Of a stretch of DNA of 64,000 bases, positions 10,741-24,100 are shown one piece after another. The translations under genes were made by a program, and so were the position numbers. Every line of letters starts with the position of its first letter. Within the stretch, counting starts at the first letter, position 1. The notes under the pieces are model-generated. The model searched no databases. It was not told the origin of the DNA and saw only the letters and a list, made by a program, of their open reading frames with translations. Source of the DNA: Epiperipatus broadwayi (lineage: Eukaryota > Onychophora > Udeonychophora > Euonychophora > Peripatidae); NCBI GenBank assembly GCA_028023455.1, contig JAQFVV010000186.1, positions 312,001 to 376,000 on the forward strand. The letters run 5' to 3'.

Positions 10741-12420
10741 GGTTTGCATTCGTATACATATGTTTACATTGCTGAACATGGGAATTGTATGTACAAGTTT
10801 GATGTATATAAATACATAGATTAAGGGAATTGAGATACAGTTTTTAAATTGGGCAATAAATTAGATTGTTTCCAAGGCTTTACATTATTATGATTATATA
10901 ACTTAGGGTTAGAATTTGTGTGAGCATGGACTCGGAATTTGTGCGTTGTTTTATATATTAGGCTTTAATGGATGCATATGTATGTTACAGTTTGCTATTT
11001 GACATGTTTTGGTGAGGTCTTTGAGTATATGAACTTGATGTATTTTCAATTGCTAATAGTTCTTGGTGACATACTGCTGTGTATTCAGGCTTGACATTAT
11101 TATTTAATTACTTGGACATGTGTGTGTTTTTGAAGTTCTTTTATGACTGTGTTATTATCTGACTGTGATCTTTATATGCAAACATGCAGGACTTTAGGGC
11201 AAAGGTTGTGGATTAATGGGCATATGTGATTAGCTTGAGTGGAAGAAAGGCCATAGGGATAAAGTTTTGTCCAGGAGGCTGGTTATCACTGATGGACCAT
11301 TAGCCCCATCTCTGTTGGCTCTCATTGATTCTGTTATTTTTTGCTGGGTTCTTATTTGATCTCTGTTGCTAATGGTTCTATGGGTGGAAAGCATGGAGTT
11401 TTCATGAGGTGGGTAGATGTCTTATTCATGATTTTGTGTGGGATGCTTGTTTTGCTGCAATTATTGGTCTCCTAAGAAAGTGTCTAGATTTGGCTCTGTT
11501 GCACTGTCTATTACAGCTGGGATGTGTGGCATATTGGGTAGTATGCATGATTGATCTGGAATCACTTGACTAGAGTTTATAGTGTGCTTGGAATTAAAAA
11601 AATATACTGTCAATGATGTGTGCTTTCATTTCTGGGATGAGTTTATGAGCTTAATTGAGATAAAGATTACCATTCGTTTTATCCTGGACATTAGAATTGA
11701 TGGTGATAGTATATGTATCCTGGTTATTTTTGTGCTGAAATTGATTGGGTTGATTGGTTGGGATTGTAGGTTCTAGTTAGTGGTTAATTGTTGGCAAGGT
11801 GTCCATGCTGCCCACATAAGTGACATTGTAGCTTTAAGCCTCTTATATAGAGACAAAGCCTATAGCCTGTTCAACTTTTATCTGTGTGAATGTGCTGTTG
11901 AGTCAATGTCCCTGTTTAGTTTTAACTAATTGTTGTGCACTTGGGATATATTGCTTGGAATGTTATGACCTTGCCAACTAGCTCCATCATTTTTGGGGGA
12001 AGTCTTAGATGGTGATTCCAAAGTACCCATTTTAAATATCCTGGTAATATAATTTTTGCTGTCTTGATCAACAGTGATGAGAGCAAAATTGCCTAGGGAT
12101 TTAATCTTTTCCTGAAAGTGGTTCTTTTGGTTAATGTCAAAACATTCTAGAGCGAGGTGGGTTGGGGTGTTCTGCAATATGTAAAACCAAATCCTCAGCC
12201 CATGCAAAATTATTGCTCCATATAGCAGGAATCTGGATTGTGATAGATTGGTACATTGGTATCTATGGCAGATAGTATGATTGACTGGGGGAAACATTTT
12301 AAAGGGCATAAATAGTCCCCTCAGAATGGTGGTGTTGAATTTTTCACTGATGAGCTCTAGCAAATCACCAGACTTCTTTGTAATAATTTTTCTGAAGCAT
12401 TGAGTTAAATTGATAATTGT
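10740..12420 (-). pseudogene. Possible decayed retroelement coding region (weak)
   Basis: Base composition is distinctly less AT-rich than the flanks. On the minus strand a 145-codon open frame (12363-11926) is followed after several stops by KLQCHLCGQHGHLANN (about 11832-11791). This fits a retroelement CCHC zinc knuckle, C-x2-C-x4-H-x4-C, with the last cysteine replaced by asparagine. Downstream of it I find no protease or reverse transcriptase motif, only broken frames. The open frame itself (begins MLELISEKF) is not one I recognise. A gag or LINE ORF1 remnant is the best guess. Confidence 0.3.
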
Positions 12421-14770
12421 AACCCACAGTTACACACTTTTAATAGCTGAATGAGAGATAATCCATGATTACACTTTATAAAGTCAATTGTACAAATTTT
12501 TAATTTTTTTATTTAATACTTTTTCAAATCATGTGTAACTCAAATTGTGGAATGTGAGCCACAGTTATAGACTTTTAGCAGATGCTATTGTTGAATGGAG
12601 CTTAAATTATTTTTGTTATTCATTGTTTCTAGATTAATTCTAATAGAGTTTGAATTGAACTAAATAGAATTTCAAAGCTGGGAATGGATAGAAGTTATAT
12701 TGGCATCATCATGTTCTCGCCATATTCTTTGATTTTGTCAGTGACAAATTATTTGTTTTGTAAAAAAATTCTCTAATCAATTTAAACGTGTCTCAGAAAA
12801 GGTGTTTTAAATCATTTGGTTCTATTTATTATTTCTATATATATATGAATTTTGTCCTGAAGTGTGTGGGTTTTGCAGTTTTTTAGGTTCAAACTTGGTG
12901 ACTTGTTTTGTTAACAAGGAGTAGCAAAGTTTACTGCAGGACTATTAGTAATAATTTTATTAATTATATAATTAACAATTTTATTTCTATATTATTTCTT
13001 ACTCTTTTAATTGAAATTCATGCATTCCATCATTGGTGCTGCAATCAATTTTGCCATTATTTTTGAAGATAAATAAAAAGATCTTTGAATGATTTTTTAA
13101 AAAACTTTTAAGACTAATTCTAACTAAATTACCTAAATGCCATCAGCTATCACTATTAAACAGAGAATAATTCAAGAGATTATAGAATAACTATTGCAAA
13201 GAAAGTATGCTTCCATGCTTGGGCCATTTTTGCTGCCATTGTACAGACTTTAAATTAAGTTCAAATATAATTTACTTACTAATTTGTTATTATTTTGTTG
13301 ATAAAATTATTAAATTTTTTTTTCTATATTAGCTTTTTAGTAGAAAATTAATCAACTAAAAATTTACTAACATCAAATAGAAAATATCTACTACAAATAA
13401 TATTTTTTATTAGAAACTGCATTCTGACACTAATTTTTTTATTATTAAAAGTTGAGTAAAAATTTTAAATAATTTTTTTTAAAAACTTATTATCTTAAGT
13501 TGCTTTGGAATGTTTTTTTTTTTTTTTAAATAGATTTTTTTTCCTTTGAAGGCTAAAATAAATGTTCATTGTTTTGACTGTATATTTTTGTAATATGCAA
13601 ATTTTACATTTTATTTTTCAGATTATTATCATTTTATGAATTTATGATTGTAATAATTTCTGTCAAAAATGTAACTATAAAATGTAGAATATTTTTTTCC
13701 ATTCAAACACAAACAGAAAAAAAATCAAATCATCAGTATGAGAAAAGTGAACATTTAAATGGTTAAGAGTAACTTATTGCTTTTATGAAGTTTACTAGTT
13801 TTTATTGGATAATTACTTAGTTTGAATTAATCTATATTTTTAATTTTTGTTTGTATTTTTATCAAAATAATAATTAACTACTTTCTTTATTCTACTACTA
13901 AGACTATATTCACTATATACCATTTATATATGAATTCCAAGTTAATTTTTTTTACATATATATTCTTGACTTTATTTTTGTAATATTTTTTTTTCTATTG
14001 AAAATTTAAAAAATAGTAATTTAAATTCTTGCTCTGTTGTAATTTTTTTAAAATTTATTTTATTTAAATTTAATTTTTTATATTTATCTATTATTTTTAT
14101 GAAATATTAATAAATAATTGTCATTGAACAGTACTTAAAATAAAAATGATATATAAATGATTATGTATTAATATTTAATTAAATTAAAAGTAGAAGAAAA
14201 AATAAAATGTATAATAGAACAAAAATTAAGCAATAAAATTAATTATTTTAATATTCCAATAAAAAAGAAATTAATAAATAATATTAAAATAAATTATATA
14301 TACAAATATTTAATTAAAGAAATATAATAGATTACACTTTAAATATGAGAATAGTTTATAAAGAGTTAATTGTCTTGAACTATAATAAACACATAATTAT
14401 TTAATATTTTGATAAAGAAGTATATAATAAAAATATTAAAATTATAGGATACAATGTAATGAAGACCAATAAATACTATATAAAGAAATTAGATTAATGT
14501 ATAAAAATTAAAAAAATAGAAAGAAAATTAATCAATTATATTAAAAAATGAATAATTATAGGATGTCTAAACTCCAAATAAATAAGAGAATAAATATGGA
14601 TATAGATTTTGAAATTCTTAATAAAAAATATGAAGAATTTTTAATTATCATGCACAATATTATAGAAATAATAAATGAAATAGCTGTGAGAAAGAAACTA
14701 AGAATTCCATAAAAACAAGTCCAAATATGATAAATAACATATTCCACTTATTAATCAATCTTGATCTGAA
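12420..14770. other. Very AT-rich low-complexity tract
   Basis: Almost pure A+T over long stretches, especially 13260-14750, with homopolymer T runs (for example 13514-13527). There are no credible coding, RNA or repeat-family signals. Open frames here are what such composition gives by chance. Confidence 0.6.
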
Positions 14771-14772
14771 AA

Positions 14773-14836
14773 GTATTATTATTATTATTAATAATAATAA
14801 TAATATCATCATCATCATCGTTGTTATTATTATTTT
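14773..14836. repeat. Compound triplet microsatellite with mirror arms
   Basis: An (ATT)n run passes directly into (AAT)n, then (ATC)n, then a GTT/ATT run. The ATT and AAT arms are complementary, so the tract can form a hairpin. Confidence 0.85.
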
Positions 14837-15055
14837 AAATTCAAAATGTAAATATAATAAAAAAATAAGAATTAAATAATTAAGAGATTATAGTTAATCT
14901 CCTTTATAAAATTTAAATATATATAAAATAGATGTAAGAATAAAACTAGAAAATTAATGAAATAAAAATTGAAAATTAGGATCTAAATAAGGAAATAATT
15001 ATGTAAATAGTATGATGTGGAAATATATTTTAACCATTCTATATAAGGTATTATT

Positions 15056-15191
15056 TGACTATATATCACATGATCATTATTTCTTATGCTTGCTTTTAAC
15101 TGTTATTAAAACAGACAATCCATTGATTACTCTGGCTTGCACTGAGTGGCAATACGTATAGAGAATTTTGCCTGTTTTAATGACTATATAT
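15056..15191 (+). mobile_element. FB1 foldback element, copy 3 (about 114 bp)
   Basis: Short FB1 derivative (15067-15180) with the head CACATGATCATTATTTCTTA, then CTGTTATTAAAACAGAC, then the right arm TTGATTACTCTGGCTTGCAC and the end GAATTTTGCCTGTTTTAA. A perfect 11-bp duplication TGACTATATAT flanks it (15056-15066 and 15181-15191). The central part of both arms is missing. Confidence 0.85.
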
Positions 15192-16390
15192 GTGTGTATG
15201 ACATAATAATTAATAATCTTATATATAAAATCCCTAAATGTCCACAATGCAATCATGTGATATCCGAATTAAACATTTTTTTGTTAGAGGGCATATTTTT
15301 GGAAAAAATTATTTTTTTCCACCATTATAATTTTTTATGAAGCATTTTACCCTTATTATGAGCATTTTATTCAAATCAAGTATTTCTGAAAATGGTATTT
15401 TACAAAAGACATATGGAATAAAACTTTGAAAAAAAAAAGGTTGGGAAAAAATCAGCATATGTGTTTTAACTATTATACAGAACTAAATACGTATAGTATT
15501 TAAGTATTTGAAGAAAATATGATTACAATGCATAAACTAATGTTTGAAATAGAATATTTAGTGAGAGAAAAAAATAGATGTTATAGTTCCGTATTTACAT
15601 TTACTTTTGGTTAGCATATAATTACGAAAACAATGTCCTGAAAGGCCATAGTTTTTTTAATACTTACATTTTTATAACATTTCTGAAAAAATATTTGTTA
15701 ATGCAACCTTTTGGCCATATTATTTTCAGAAATGTTAGAAAAAAGAAAATATTACAAAAATGATGACCTTTATATAGGCCAGGTTCGTGTCTAGTATTAA
15801 GATATTTTTTTGAAGATTTAAATTATAATGAAATAATATGTCACACAGATATTTGTTTAAAATTTTATTTTATCTTTCAAAGGGTTTTTATTTATCGCAT
15901 AATTGGTTACAAAATTGCTTATATATAATTATAGTAATGGTGCTTATAAGACTTTACATAATTTGTAATCATTTCTGGTTATCTACTATATCATAGATTT
16001 GAATGAAGTTATATATGAATATTATGTCATTTTTATCCCTTTGTTGAATATTTGTTAGCTTATTATTGTGTTTTTATGTCTTCTAGTATTGTTATTTACA
16101 CTAAAACTACATCTAATGCACCAAAGGCATAAAGTATAAAAGTACTGACTCTAATATTGGAGAATATAATATTTTTTTATATTTCTAGTTTGATTGTTTT
16201 TTTTTTTTGTATCATGATATCACAAATAGTTTTGTATGTTTTCAAGGTCTTGATAAATAAAGAGGAAATGATATACTATTTCAGATTCTCAGTGCAGAGG
16301 AAAGATAAGTCATCTATATTTTGGTAATATCTTTGGTATTTTAAAATTAAATTTAAAAAATATGCTTATGTATATAAAGCATATAATTAG
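15192..16390. other. AT-rich, no gene
   Basis: No coding or RNA signal. A weak inverted match (TTTCTGAAAAAATATTTG near 15680 with ATTATTTTCAGAAATGTTAG near 15719) is the only structure noticed. Confidence 0.4.
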
Positions 16391-16394
16391 ATAT

Positions 16395-16840
16395 GGTAAA
16401 CTGAAACAAAAATATATATAATGTATATTTAAATATAATGAAAGGGGATTTAAACATGGACTTTCAAGCTACCTTCAGCTATCTGCTTTATCTTATGCAG
16501 CCAATATACATGATTACATACATAATGAAAAAGATAAATGTCCTTCAATATGTGTATTTTATGCTAAACCATCACTCATCAGTTGGTCTGGATCATTATC
16601 TCCCCCCATATATATATATATTCAGTGCTCAGTTTTATATTACGATAGAAAATCTACAAATTTAATGGACAGGATTCAATCCTTTCCATTCTCCAACTCT
16701 TCAGTTATTCATATCATTGAAAATCTGATGATGGAATGCTCAAAGCCCTTGTTAATGCCAATATTATTGTCATACCATGTTGACCTTAAGATACTCTGAT
16801 GCCTCATATGTAGGATCTTAATATATCCAATCATATTCTG
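16395..16840 (-). repeat. R3 repeat copy
   Basis: Minus-oriented R3 unit: GACTTTCAAGCTACCTTCAG, then CTATCTGCTTTATC, AAGATAAATG, GTTGGTCTGGATCATTATCT, a TATATA run, then TCTTCAGTTATTCATATCAT and GATGATGGAATGC. It aligns with 47870-48240 and, inverted, with 9480-9700. Confidence 0.65.
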
Positions 16841-16900
16841 TGAATAAGCTATTTTGATAATGTAAAAGAAAAGAAATGAGACTAGGTTAATACCATTTGC

Positions 16901-17339
16901 TTTAAAGAGAGTAAACCATAAAACATCACTTGATCACCATTTCTCATGCTTGGTCAAGCTGTTAAAACAGGCAAAATTCTCCGTATAGTAGTGCCACTCA
17001 TGCGAGCCAGAGTAATCAATGGATGCCAGAAGGTTTGTGTATAAAATCCCTATCTAATGTATACTCATTTAATATCCTCAGACTAGTTTCTAGCTTGTAA
17101 CTTTCATCATAGTTTTGTAGTTAAGTAGAGATAAAAGATGGCTGCTGGAGAGTTGCATTAGATCCTAAGATCTGGGTGCGGTGCTCTTGGATTCAAGGCT
17201 CCTCACTGATGAAAGCCACAAGCTAGAAACTAGTCTGGGGATATGAGTAGGCACTAGATAGAGATTTTATGTACAAATCTTCTGGATTGCACTGAGTCGC
17301 ACTACTGTATGGAGAGTTTTGCCTGTTTTAAATAGAGTA
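16901..17339 (+). mobile_element. FB1 foldback element, copy 4
   Basis: About 413 bp (16914-17326), flanked by TTTAAAGAGAGTA (16901-16913) and TTTAAATAGAGTA (17327-17339), a 12/13 duplication. The head is AACATCACTTGATCACCATT. The inverted arms share GACTAGTTTCTAGCTTGT and its complement at about 17085 and 17215. The right end is GGAGAGTTTTGCCTG. Confidence 0.8.
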
Positions 17340-17360
17340 TTTAAGTTGTCATGCTAAAAT

Positions 17361-17447
17361 AAAATTATTATTACATCACATGATCACCATTTCTTGTGCT
17401 TGCTCAACTACTGTATGGAGAGTTTTGCCTGTTTTAAAATTATTATT
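17361..17447 (+). mobile_element. FB1 minimal derivative, copy 5 (63 bp)
   Basis: Only the head (ACATCACATGATCACCATTT) and the extreme right end (CTGTATGGAGAGTTTTGCCT) remain, joined at CTCAACTA, in 17373-17435. A perfect 12-bp duplication AAAATTATTATT flanks it (17361-17372 and 17436-17447). It sits only about 34 bp from copy 4. Confidence 0.8.
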
Positions 17448-19035
17448 GTTAATTTAAGAAATAAAGCATCATTTTAGATATAGTTTTTTAAAAAATAAAT
17501 GTTTAAGCTTTACTATCACTGATGAAATATTCCTAGAATTGATTATTGGCTGAAAGTTCCCTAATGGTATCAATCTTGTATATTGTGCATGGAGATGGAG
17601 ATAAGGTCACAGATAACAGAATATGGTAACATCCACACATAAGGGATTTATAGAAATATCTTAGTTACAGATGTCATTTTATTTGTTTCTATGTCATATA
17701 GATATGTAGCTTGGTAAATTTTAGGCATGCCATAAATGGGATTGTTAAAGGTGATCAATGAATTTTCCCACTCTGCTCCAGAAATCACAAATCTGATGAA
17801 GCTCAAAAAGATGAACATACAACATCAAATTGATCATTTTTTTCAAACAATATAAATCTTCATATTCATGTGCAATTAATGCCTTTTTAGTTGTTCACAA
17901 CAATCACATTCATTGAAATATAAAAGCCACATCTTCCATTCCAATCATGATGCTATCCTTATTATTATTCCAGGTACATCTGGCCTGCTACAAGATATTT
18001 TAATGTTAATGTTACATGTGATAATGATCAAAGTTATCCAATTTAGTGAAAGGCTATGAAATTTGAATTATTGAATTCAATAAGATAAGAAATAAAAGAG
18101 TTAATGTGTGTGAGGCAAGAAGTTATTGTTGATTTATTAATAACAAAAGTCAACAACTAATGGTTATTATAAAATTAAAAAAGTATTTTAAAAATATGCA
18201 TACGTGAGTGAAAAAAAGCATTTACATTGTCTTACTACTAGAATATTTTCTTTACAAATTTAAATTGCTTGAATGATTTTAAGGATTTAAACCCAATTTT
18301 CAGTCATAATTCAAATTAAGTAAATATAATTAAAATGCTGTAAAACAATATTAGTTAAAATTCATGTTTATTATATGAAGAAAAAGAAAATTATAGTATT
18401 TTTAGTGATGAGCTAAAGTTGCCTGCCACGAAATCACAATATTCACAAGTGTTTCAAATTCCATTGTATGCATTTAAGCATTAATACCACTAATATATAT
18501 ATATTTGAAATTAAGAGAGAATTCTTTTTATTTTATTTAAAAAATTATGCAAATTTAATACATTTTAATGTTTTAAATTTCAGTTTCTATATAATTAAAA
18601 ATGTTGTTCAAAGATAAAAGAGAACATAATTTCAATTATATTATTTTTTTCAATTCAGACCTTTTATCACATTTTAAAGTAAATATTACAATTGTGCCAA
18701 GATGACCAAATTTTAAATTCTGCGTATGGTTTGTTTTTGACTGGGGTCAATTGAAATGATTCTACATTTAAAGCAGACATTCTTTACCAGGTAAAGCATT
18801 CTCCATAATTTTTTCATTAGCAATATCAAACTGCCATTTATATTTATATTATCCATCAGTTATTAATTTATTAATATATTAATATTTCTAACATTTATGT
18901 ATATTATGGATATAAATATATATATACATTTAAGATATAGTAGGTTTTAGTTTAAATATCTGGACTTATTTTTACTTAAGTCAATGCTCCAAATTAATTT
19001 TTATTGACTGATCATTTACAGTTATTACTACCAGG
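17448..19035. other. AT-rich, no gene
   Basis: No repeat family, RNA or coding signal was recognised. Open frames are short and without codon structure. Confidence 0.45.
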
Positions 19036-19039
19036 TGTC

Positions 19040-19445
19040 CCAGCTTATATTAAGCTGTGGTTTTTTATAATTGGTTGCTTTAACAATTTTTTTTAAAGAT
19101 TTAATGTAAATTAAACAAAAGATTTTAATATTATATAAATATATGTGAGAATTGTACACCAGTCTGAAAGCCATTGTTTCGACTTCAATTATGTGCTATC
19201 TAAAACTAAATGTAAATACATTACTACAGCATCTACCCCCCCCCCCCTCACTAAATATATGTACTGTATTGACATTTTTTTCATAATTTAAATACTATAT
19301 CATTGCAGTTAAAAGCACATGTACTGATTTTTTCCCAAGTGACAATGGTTGTGAATTTGACATGTGACAACCTTACAAAAAACATTCATACATCCACCAA
19401 TCAGACAATAGAGAAAATAGGGATTATATATATATATGATTATTT
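19040..19445 (+). repeat. R4 dispersed repeat, copy 1
   Basis: Shares AATTGGTTGCTTTAACAATT (19069-19088) and TGTGAATTTGACATGTGACA with a same-strand copy at 38150-38575. Similarity continues through CATCCACCAATCAGACAATA and the TATATA end. The middle parts differ. A run of 12 C residues lies at 19236-19247. No coding capacity is evident. Confidence 0.65.
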
Positions 19446-20435
19446 GACAAATGTGTTAAATTATGGAATGTTCTTAGCAAAATGAATGTATCAAAGTAGT
19501 TATTGTCCTTGTGAGAAATTTTACATAGAACTTGAAATTATAATTAAATTCAATGAAATGTGAAAATAGGCTATTAATAATTAGTAGAAAAGAACTGAAA
19601 AATTTTAATATAATATAACATGAAAATTTTTTAATAACAATGTATGGAAATTATTTAAGATACTGAAAAGTTAAAAAATTTTTTTTATCTTAAAGCACTT
19701 GTAAATTGATAAAATATAAATAATATAGAAATTTATATACCGACAAAAAATAATAAGAATTGAAAGGTGAAATGGATAAGTATATGGGGAATTGCCTAAA
19801 AGAGAGGCAGTAATGAGTTTGAGAAATTACAAAAAGAATTTTGAAATCAAAAAATTCTAAAAAAATATTCAACTAAGAATGATAACATGAGGACAGATTG
19901 TTAGATAAAAGGGGAATGTAAGTATTTTCAACATTTTACAAATTAATGAAAAAGCTTATGGATTTCTATAATTTTATATAGAATTTTAGTAGATGGGTAT
20001 AGTAAATGAAAGACAATTTATATATTGTGTGCAGTTAAAGTTTTATGCCATCTGTTATGTAGGGGGGAGGGGATTAAGGCAGCAAACTATAAGCTCTGGA
20101 GAATAATCTTACATATTTAGGGCTGTTTAAAGAGTTGAATTTTTAATAAGTCTAATCCTTATTTTAACAGCAACTCATGGAAACCATTTTTTATAACCTC
20201 TATTAATAAAAATTTAAAAGTTGTGCAAATATTTGAGCATTATAAATTCAATTTACATAAAATGATAAATAACATTTTCAGAAATATTAAATATTTAATT
20301 AACATATGGACTCCTTTCTGTTTTGATATAAATAGGTAAGAAAGATATAGTGAATTTTATAATACAAATAAATATAACTACAGTCTGTACAGAATACAAA
20401 TTGTTTATTTTACTTATTTTTCATTACCATCTTTT
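19446..20435. other. AT-rich, no gene
   Basis: Nothing beyond short chance open frames was recognised. Confidence 0.45.
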
Positions 20436-20439
20436 ATAA

Positions 20440-21112
20440 AGAGAAAGGCTTTAATCTTTTTCCATGTGCCTTAAATGTTTGTTTAATAGCCAAACGATAT
20501 AATTTTTGACTATAGAGGAAATCTGAATTGGTAAATCACAAGATTTTATATAAGTTAATTTATAAAAAGAGATAGTGGATTTAAATGTGAAGACAGTAAT
20601 ATCTTCACAATCTCAAATGAAGATCTTATGATTGCTCTATATAATTAAGAATTTAGGTTAAAGATAATACAGCTGCTCTTATCTTTATAAGTCCATATCC
20701 TGTGTTAAGCTTTGAAAAGTCTCTCTATAGTCAAAAACTACATTATTTGGCTATACTGTCTGTGCACTCAATAAATAACTAGAACATTACGTTAGTTTCT
20801 ATATTTTCATTAAAAAGAACTTAATGTTAACTCTTTGTAAGCCGCAAGATTTTGCATAAGTTAATTTATAAAAGGAAATAGTAGATTTAAATGTGAAGAG
20901 AGTAATACCTTCACACTCTCAAATGAAGATGCTTCAGATTGGCTTATATAATTAAGAATTTAGATTAAAGATAAGATGGTCACTCTTATCTTTATAAAGT
21001 CCCTATTTTGTGTTAAAGTTTGAGAGGTCCCTCTATAGTCAAAAACTATATATCGTTTGGCTATTATACAAACATTTAAGATAGATATGGAAAAAGATTT
21101 AAGCCTTTCTCT
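20440..21112. mobile_element. R6: terminal-inverted-repeat element with internal tandem unit
   Basis: Ends GAGAAAGGCTTTAATCTTTT (about 20441) and AAAAAGATTTAAGCCTTTCT (about 21091) are inverted, and the arms continue about 80 bp through ATAGCCAAACGATATA. Between them a unit of about 230 bp occurs twice, at about 20530-20760 and 20840-21065. Each unit has CAAGATTTT(A/G)(T/C)ATAAGTTAA and a TTAAAGATAA...CTCTTATCTTTATAA hairpin. A partial reversed copy lies at 49190-49262. It has no transposase, so it is non-autonomous. Confidence 0.75.
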
Positions 21113-21114
21113 TT

Positions 21115-24100
21115 CTAATTAAGAAAATGACAAAATATATTAATATTTAAATTATAGATAAAATATTAAATTGCTTTGCTACATTCTTTAAACAAAATAA
21201 TTAGTGTTTTTTTTAAAAAAAGAAAGTTGATATGAAGCATATATATTTCTTATATTATTGAAGAAAATTTGACTTTTTTTTTTTACAATTTCTTTTCTAT
21301 GATTAAAAAATCAAATTCATAACTAAGCATAGAATTCTGATAGATTTTCGCTATTTTAAACTCTTTTGATATCATTGGACAGTTGGCCAAATATTTTTGA
21401 GATTCTGTTAGTTTAAAAAAATGTTAACCACTGCAATCTTTTATATCTAGCTATTAACCAAATCTTAGACATTAAACATTTTGAACTTAAATAGTATTTT
21501 ACTTTTAATACCTAAATTTTTTTATATGTCAATCTTCATAATTTACAGAATATATTCTACTTACAGGCATATTTGTTTTTTAATTAAATATGATGTTATT
21601 AGGAAAAATAATAACAAAGAAATGTCATTAATCGATCATATATATAGGAGTGAACGATTTATGTGCTTATAAACCAAGGAGAAAGATTATTTTAATCTAT
21701 CTATCCAAATCTATATAACACATATTCTCCTATTTTTATAGTTTCTATTTCTGATGTTAGACAGTCATATAAGTATAAAATATATATTACTTTTATGACA
21801 AATATGTATACAGAAAACCGTAAATATTAATTTCTACTTTTCATATCTTTATATTTGTAATCAATAAACGTTTTGTTGTGAATTTGAACAATAAATATAT
21901 ATATAATACAGAAAATAACATATATAAAAGAAAACAATATTTATTAAAATTTTATATATTTTGTATAATTTTTCAATAGATAAAACGACGAATATTCATA
22001 GAATATTTTGATTTAAAACATTTTAAAAATTAATAATAGTTTAATAAAATAAGCATAATTTTACCTTTAAAGTATTTTTTGATTATTTAAAGAATAATGG
22101 GTTAAGTTCAGCTTCCAAGTTGATTTTATTCTTCTGCAACCTGTACTCTATTTCTTTTCTGTAAGTATTGTCAAACTAAGAGGCATTTTGGAAATCTTTT
22201 CTACCTAGTGCTTTTTGTTTTTATCCCAATGTCCTTTTTGCGGATATTTGTTTAGTTTAGGATTTAAAAAAATATTCAGCAGTGTAGAATCAAGTGATGC
22301 AGTCTGGGTAGAATTCTCACAGTACGTCATGTGGCCAGTTGAAATGGGGATTGATGAAAAAATTCAACCATAGAAACCACTTCTACTGTATGATTATGGT
22401 TCATACTAATCTGTCACTTTTTTAATCCATAATCACAAATGTTACCAACTGAAAAAAAAGAAAAGGAACCGGTAAAGAATAGAAGACAAACTGCATTGTA
22501 TGTTGTAGAATGCGTACGGGATTTAGAAGTGAATAGATCGGTATGTATAATATTTTTACTATTTATAAAGATGGTAATATTTATAAATTTATGAGGCTGT
22601 ATTGTCTTTTTATTGATTTACTATTCTGTAAAATAATTTCTGTGTTTTGATAATGATTTTTTACTCAATACCAGGTTTGAATCATTTGATCATTATTTTT
22701 ATCTGAAACCCAGGTTTATTTAAAGGTCAGTCAGTCTCTTCTCAGTGAATATTTCCAGCTGCATGTATTTAACATCATAAGGCACAGTCATAATAAAATA
22801 CCAATTGCGAACCTGTTATCTGCAGTTTAGAGCTCTGTTTATTTATTGAGCCCCCTCCCCCCCCTTTCTGCAGATAATTATGAGTACAGCATCACGATGT
22901 TGCCGGTATCTTTATGAATGCAGCACCTACAGACATTGACAGAAGGTTGGCGGGAAAATAAGTGGGCATGCGCCATATGCTTCTTGATATCAATAGTGAA
23001 GACATGACTACAAATAATTGCGTGATTTTGATAATTGTCACATAAATCACAATTTTACGTTTACTATAAATTAAAGATCGTAGACTACAGAAGTTAGACG
23101 ATACGAACGCTTTTTTTTTATGTAGTGGAATAAAACGTAAATATTATAAATTGATTATTTTCTGGTGAATCTAATATAATTTTATGAATCAATATTTTAA
23201 CCATTTGAAAGATTTATTTTTTTTTACATTTTTTTTTCTTTTAATTATATTTATTTTGTAATATGATTTGTAGTTTATAACGTACTGAGGCTGATGTGCG
23301 AATATTTTACATAAATTTATTTTAATAATAAAAAATGAATGCATAATTTAAACACGCACAAAGACATACGCATTCACATATATGTGGGAGCTTTTGCAAT
23401 CAATTTTTGCCCCTCTCGCTAATTTTTGTTCAATATAACAATTTATTATTATATAACAGAATAATTTCAAATCATTTTGAACAGATTACGATTTATTTTT
23501 AAATTCTTTTTCCAAATATCTTCCTCGTTGTTATATTGGAAATAAATTCTTTAGTATGTCTATTAACATATTTGGTTTTGATATGGAAAATTCCATTAAA
23601 ATGTAGTATCAGTGGCAGCTATTGAAAAATGATAATCATTATGTTGTCTAAAAAATAAAAGACTATTTTTGTGGTAAATATATAAATGAAAGGTGGACAA
23701 CTGCAATCGTAGCATATGCTATTCATGGAACTATATCATTCAGCCTTCCAAAATAATGTTGATCTCAACATTTGTTGACAATATATATATAGCACTTAAC
23801 TATACTAGTTGATTTATGTACAACATTTTTTAATTATACTAATTAGTAAAATTTTAATTCATTAACTTTTAATTTTAAACCTTTTTTTATGTTTTATTTT
23901 AATAAGTTTAATAAATCAGATTTAACATATTATCTTCAACATCATTTCAACATTCATATGGAGAAATATAGATGTCACTAATGTTGTCTTTTGTAAATAT
24001 GGTTTTGGCCAATGTTTCTAAATTGCAATTAAGCTTATAGAGAACATTTTACATAATTTCACAATGAGTATTATTATACATATTATTTTTTATGTTCAAT

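Noticed and set aside
13260-14750. Origin, scaffold-attachment or mitochondrial insertion suggested by extreme AT content
   Set aside because: No mitochondrial gene sequence, tRNA or structured motif is visible. Low complexity alone is not evidence.
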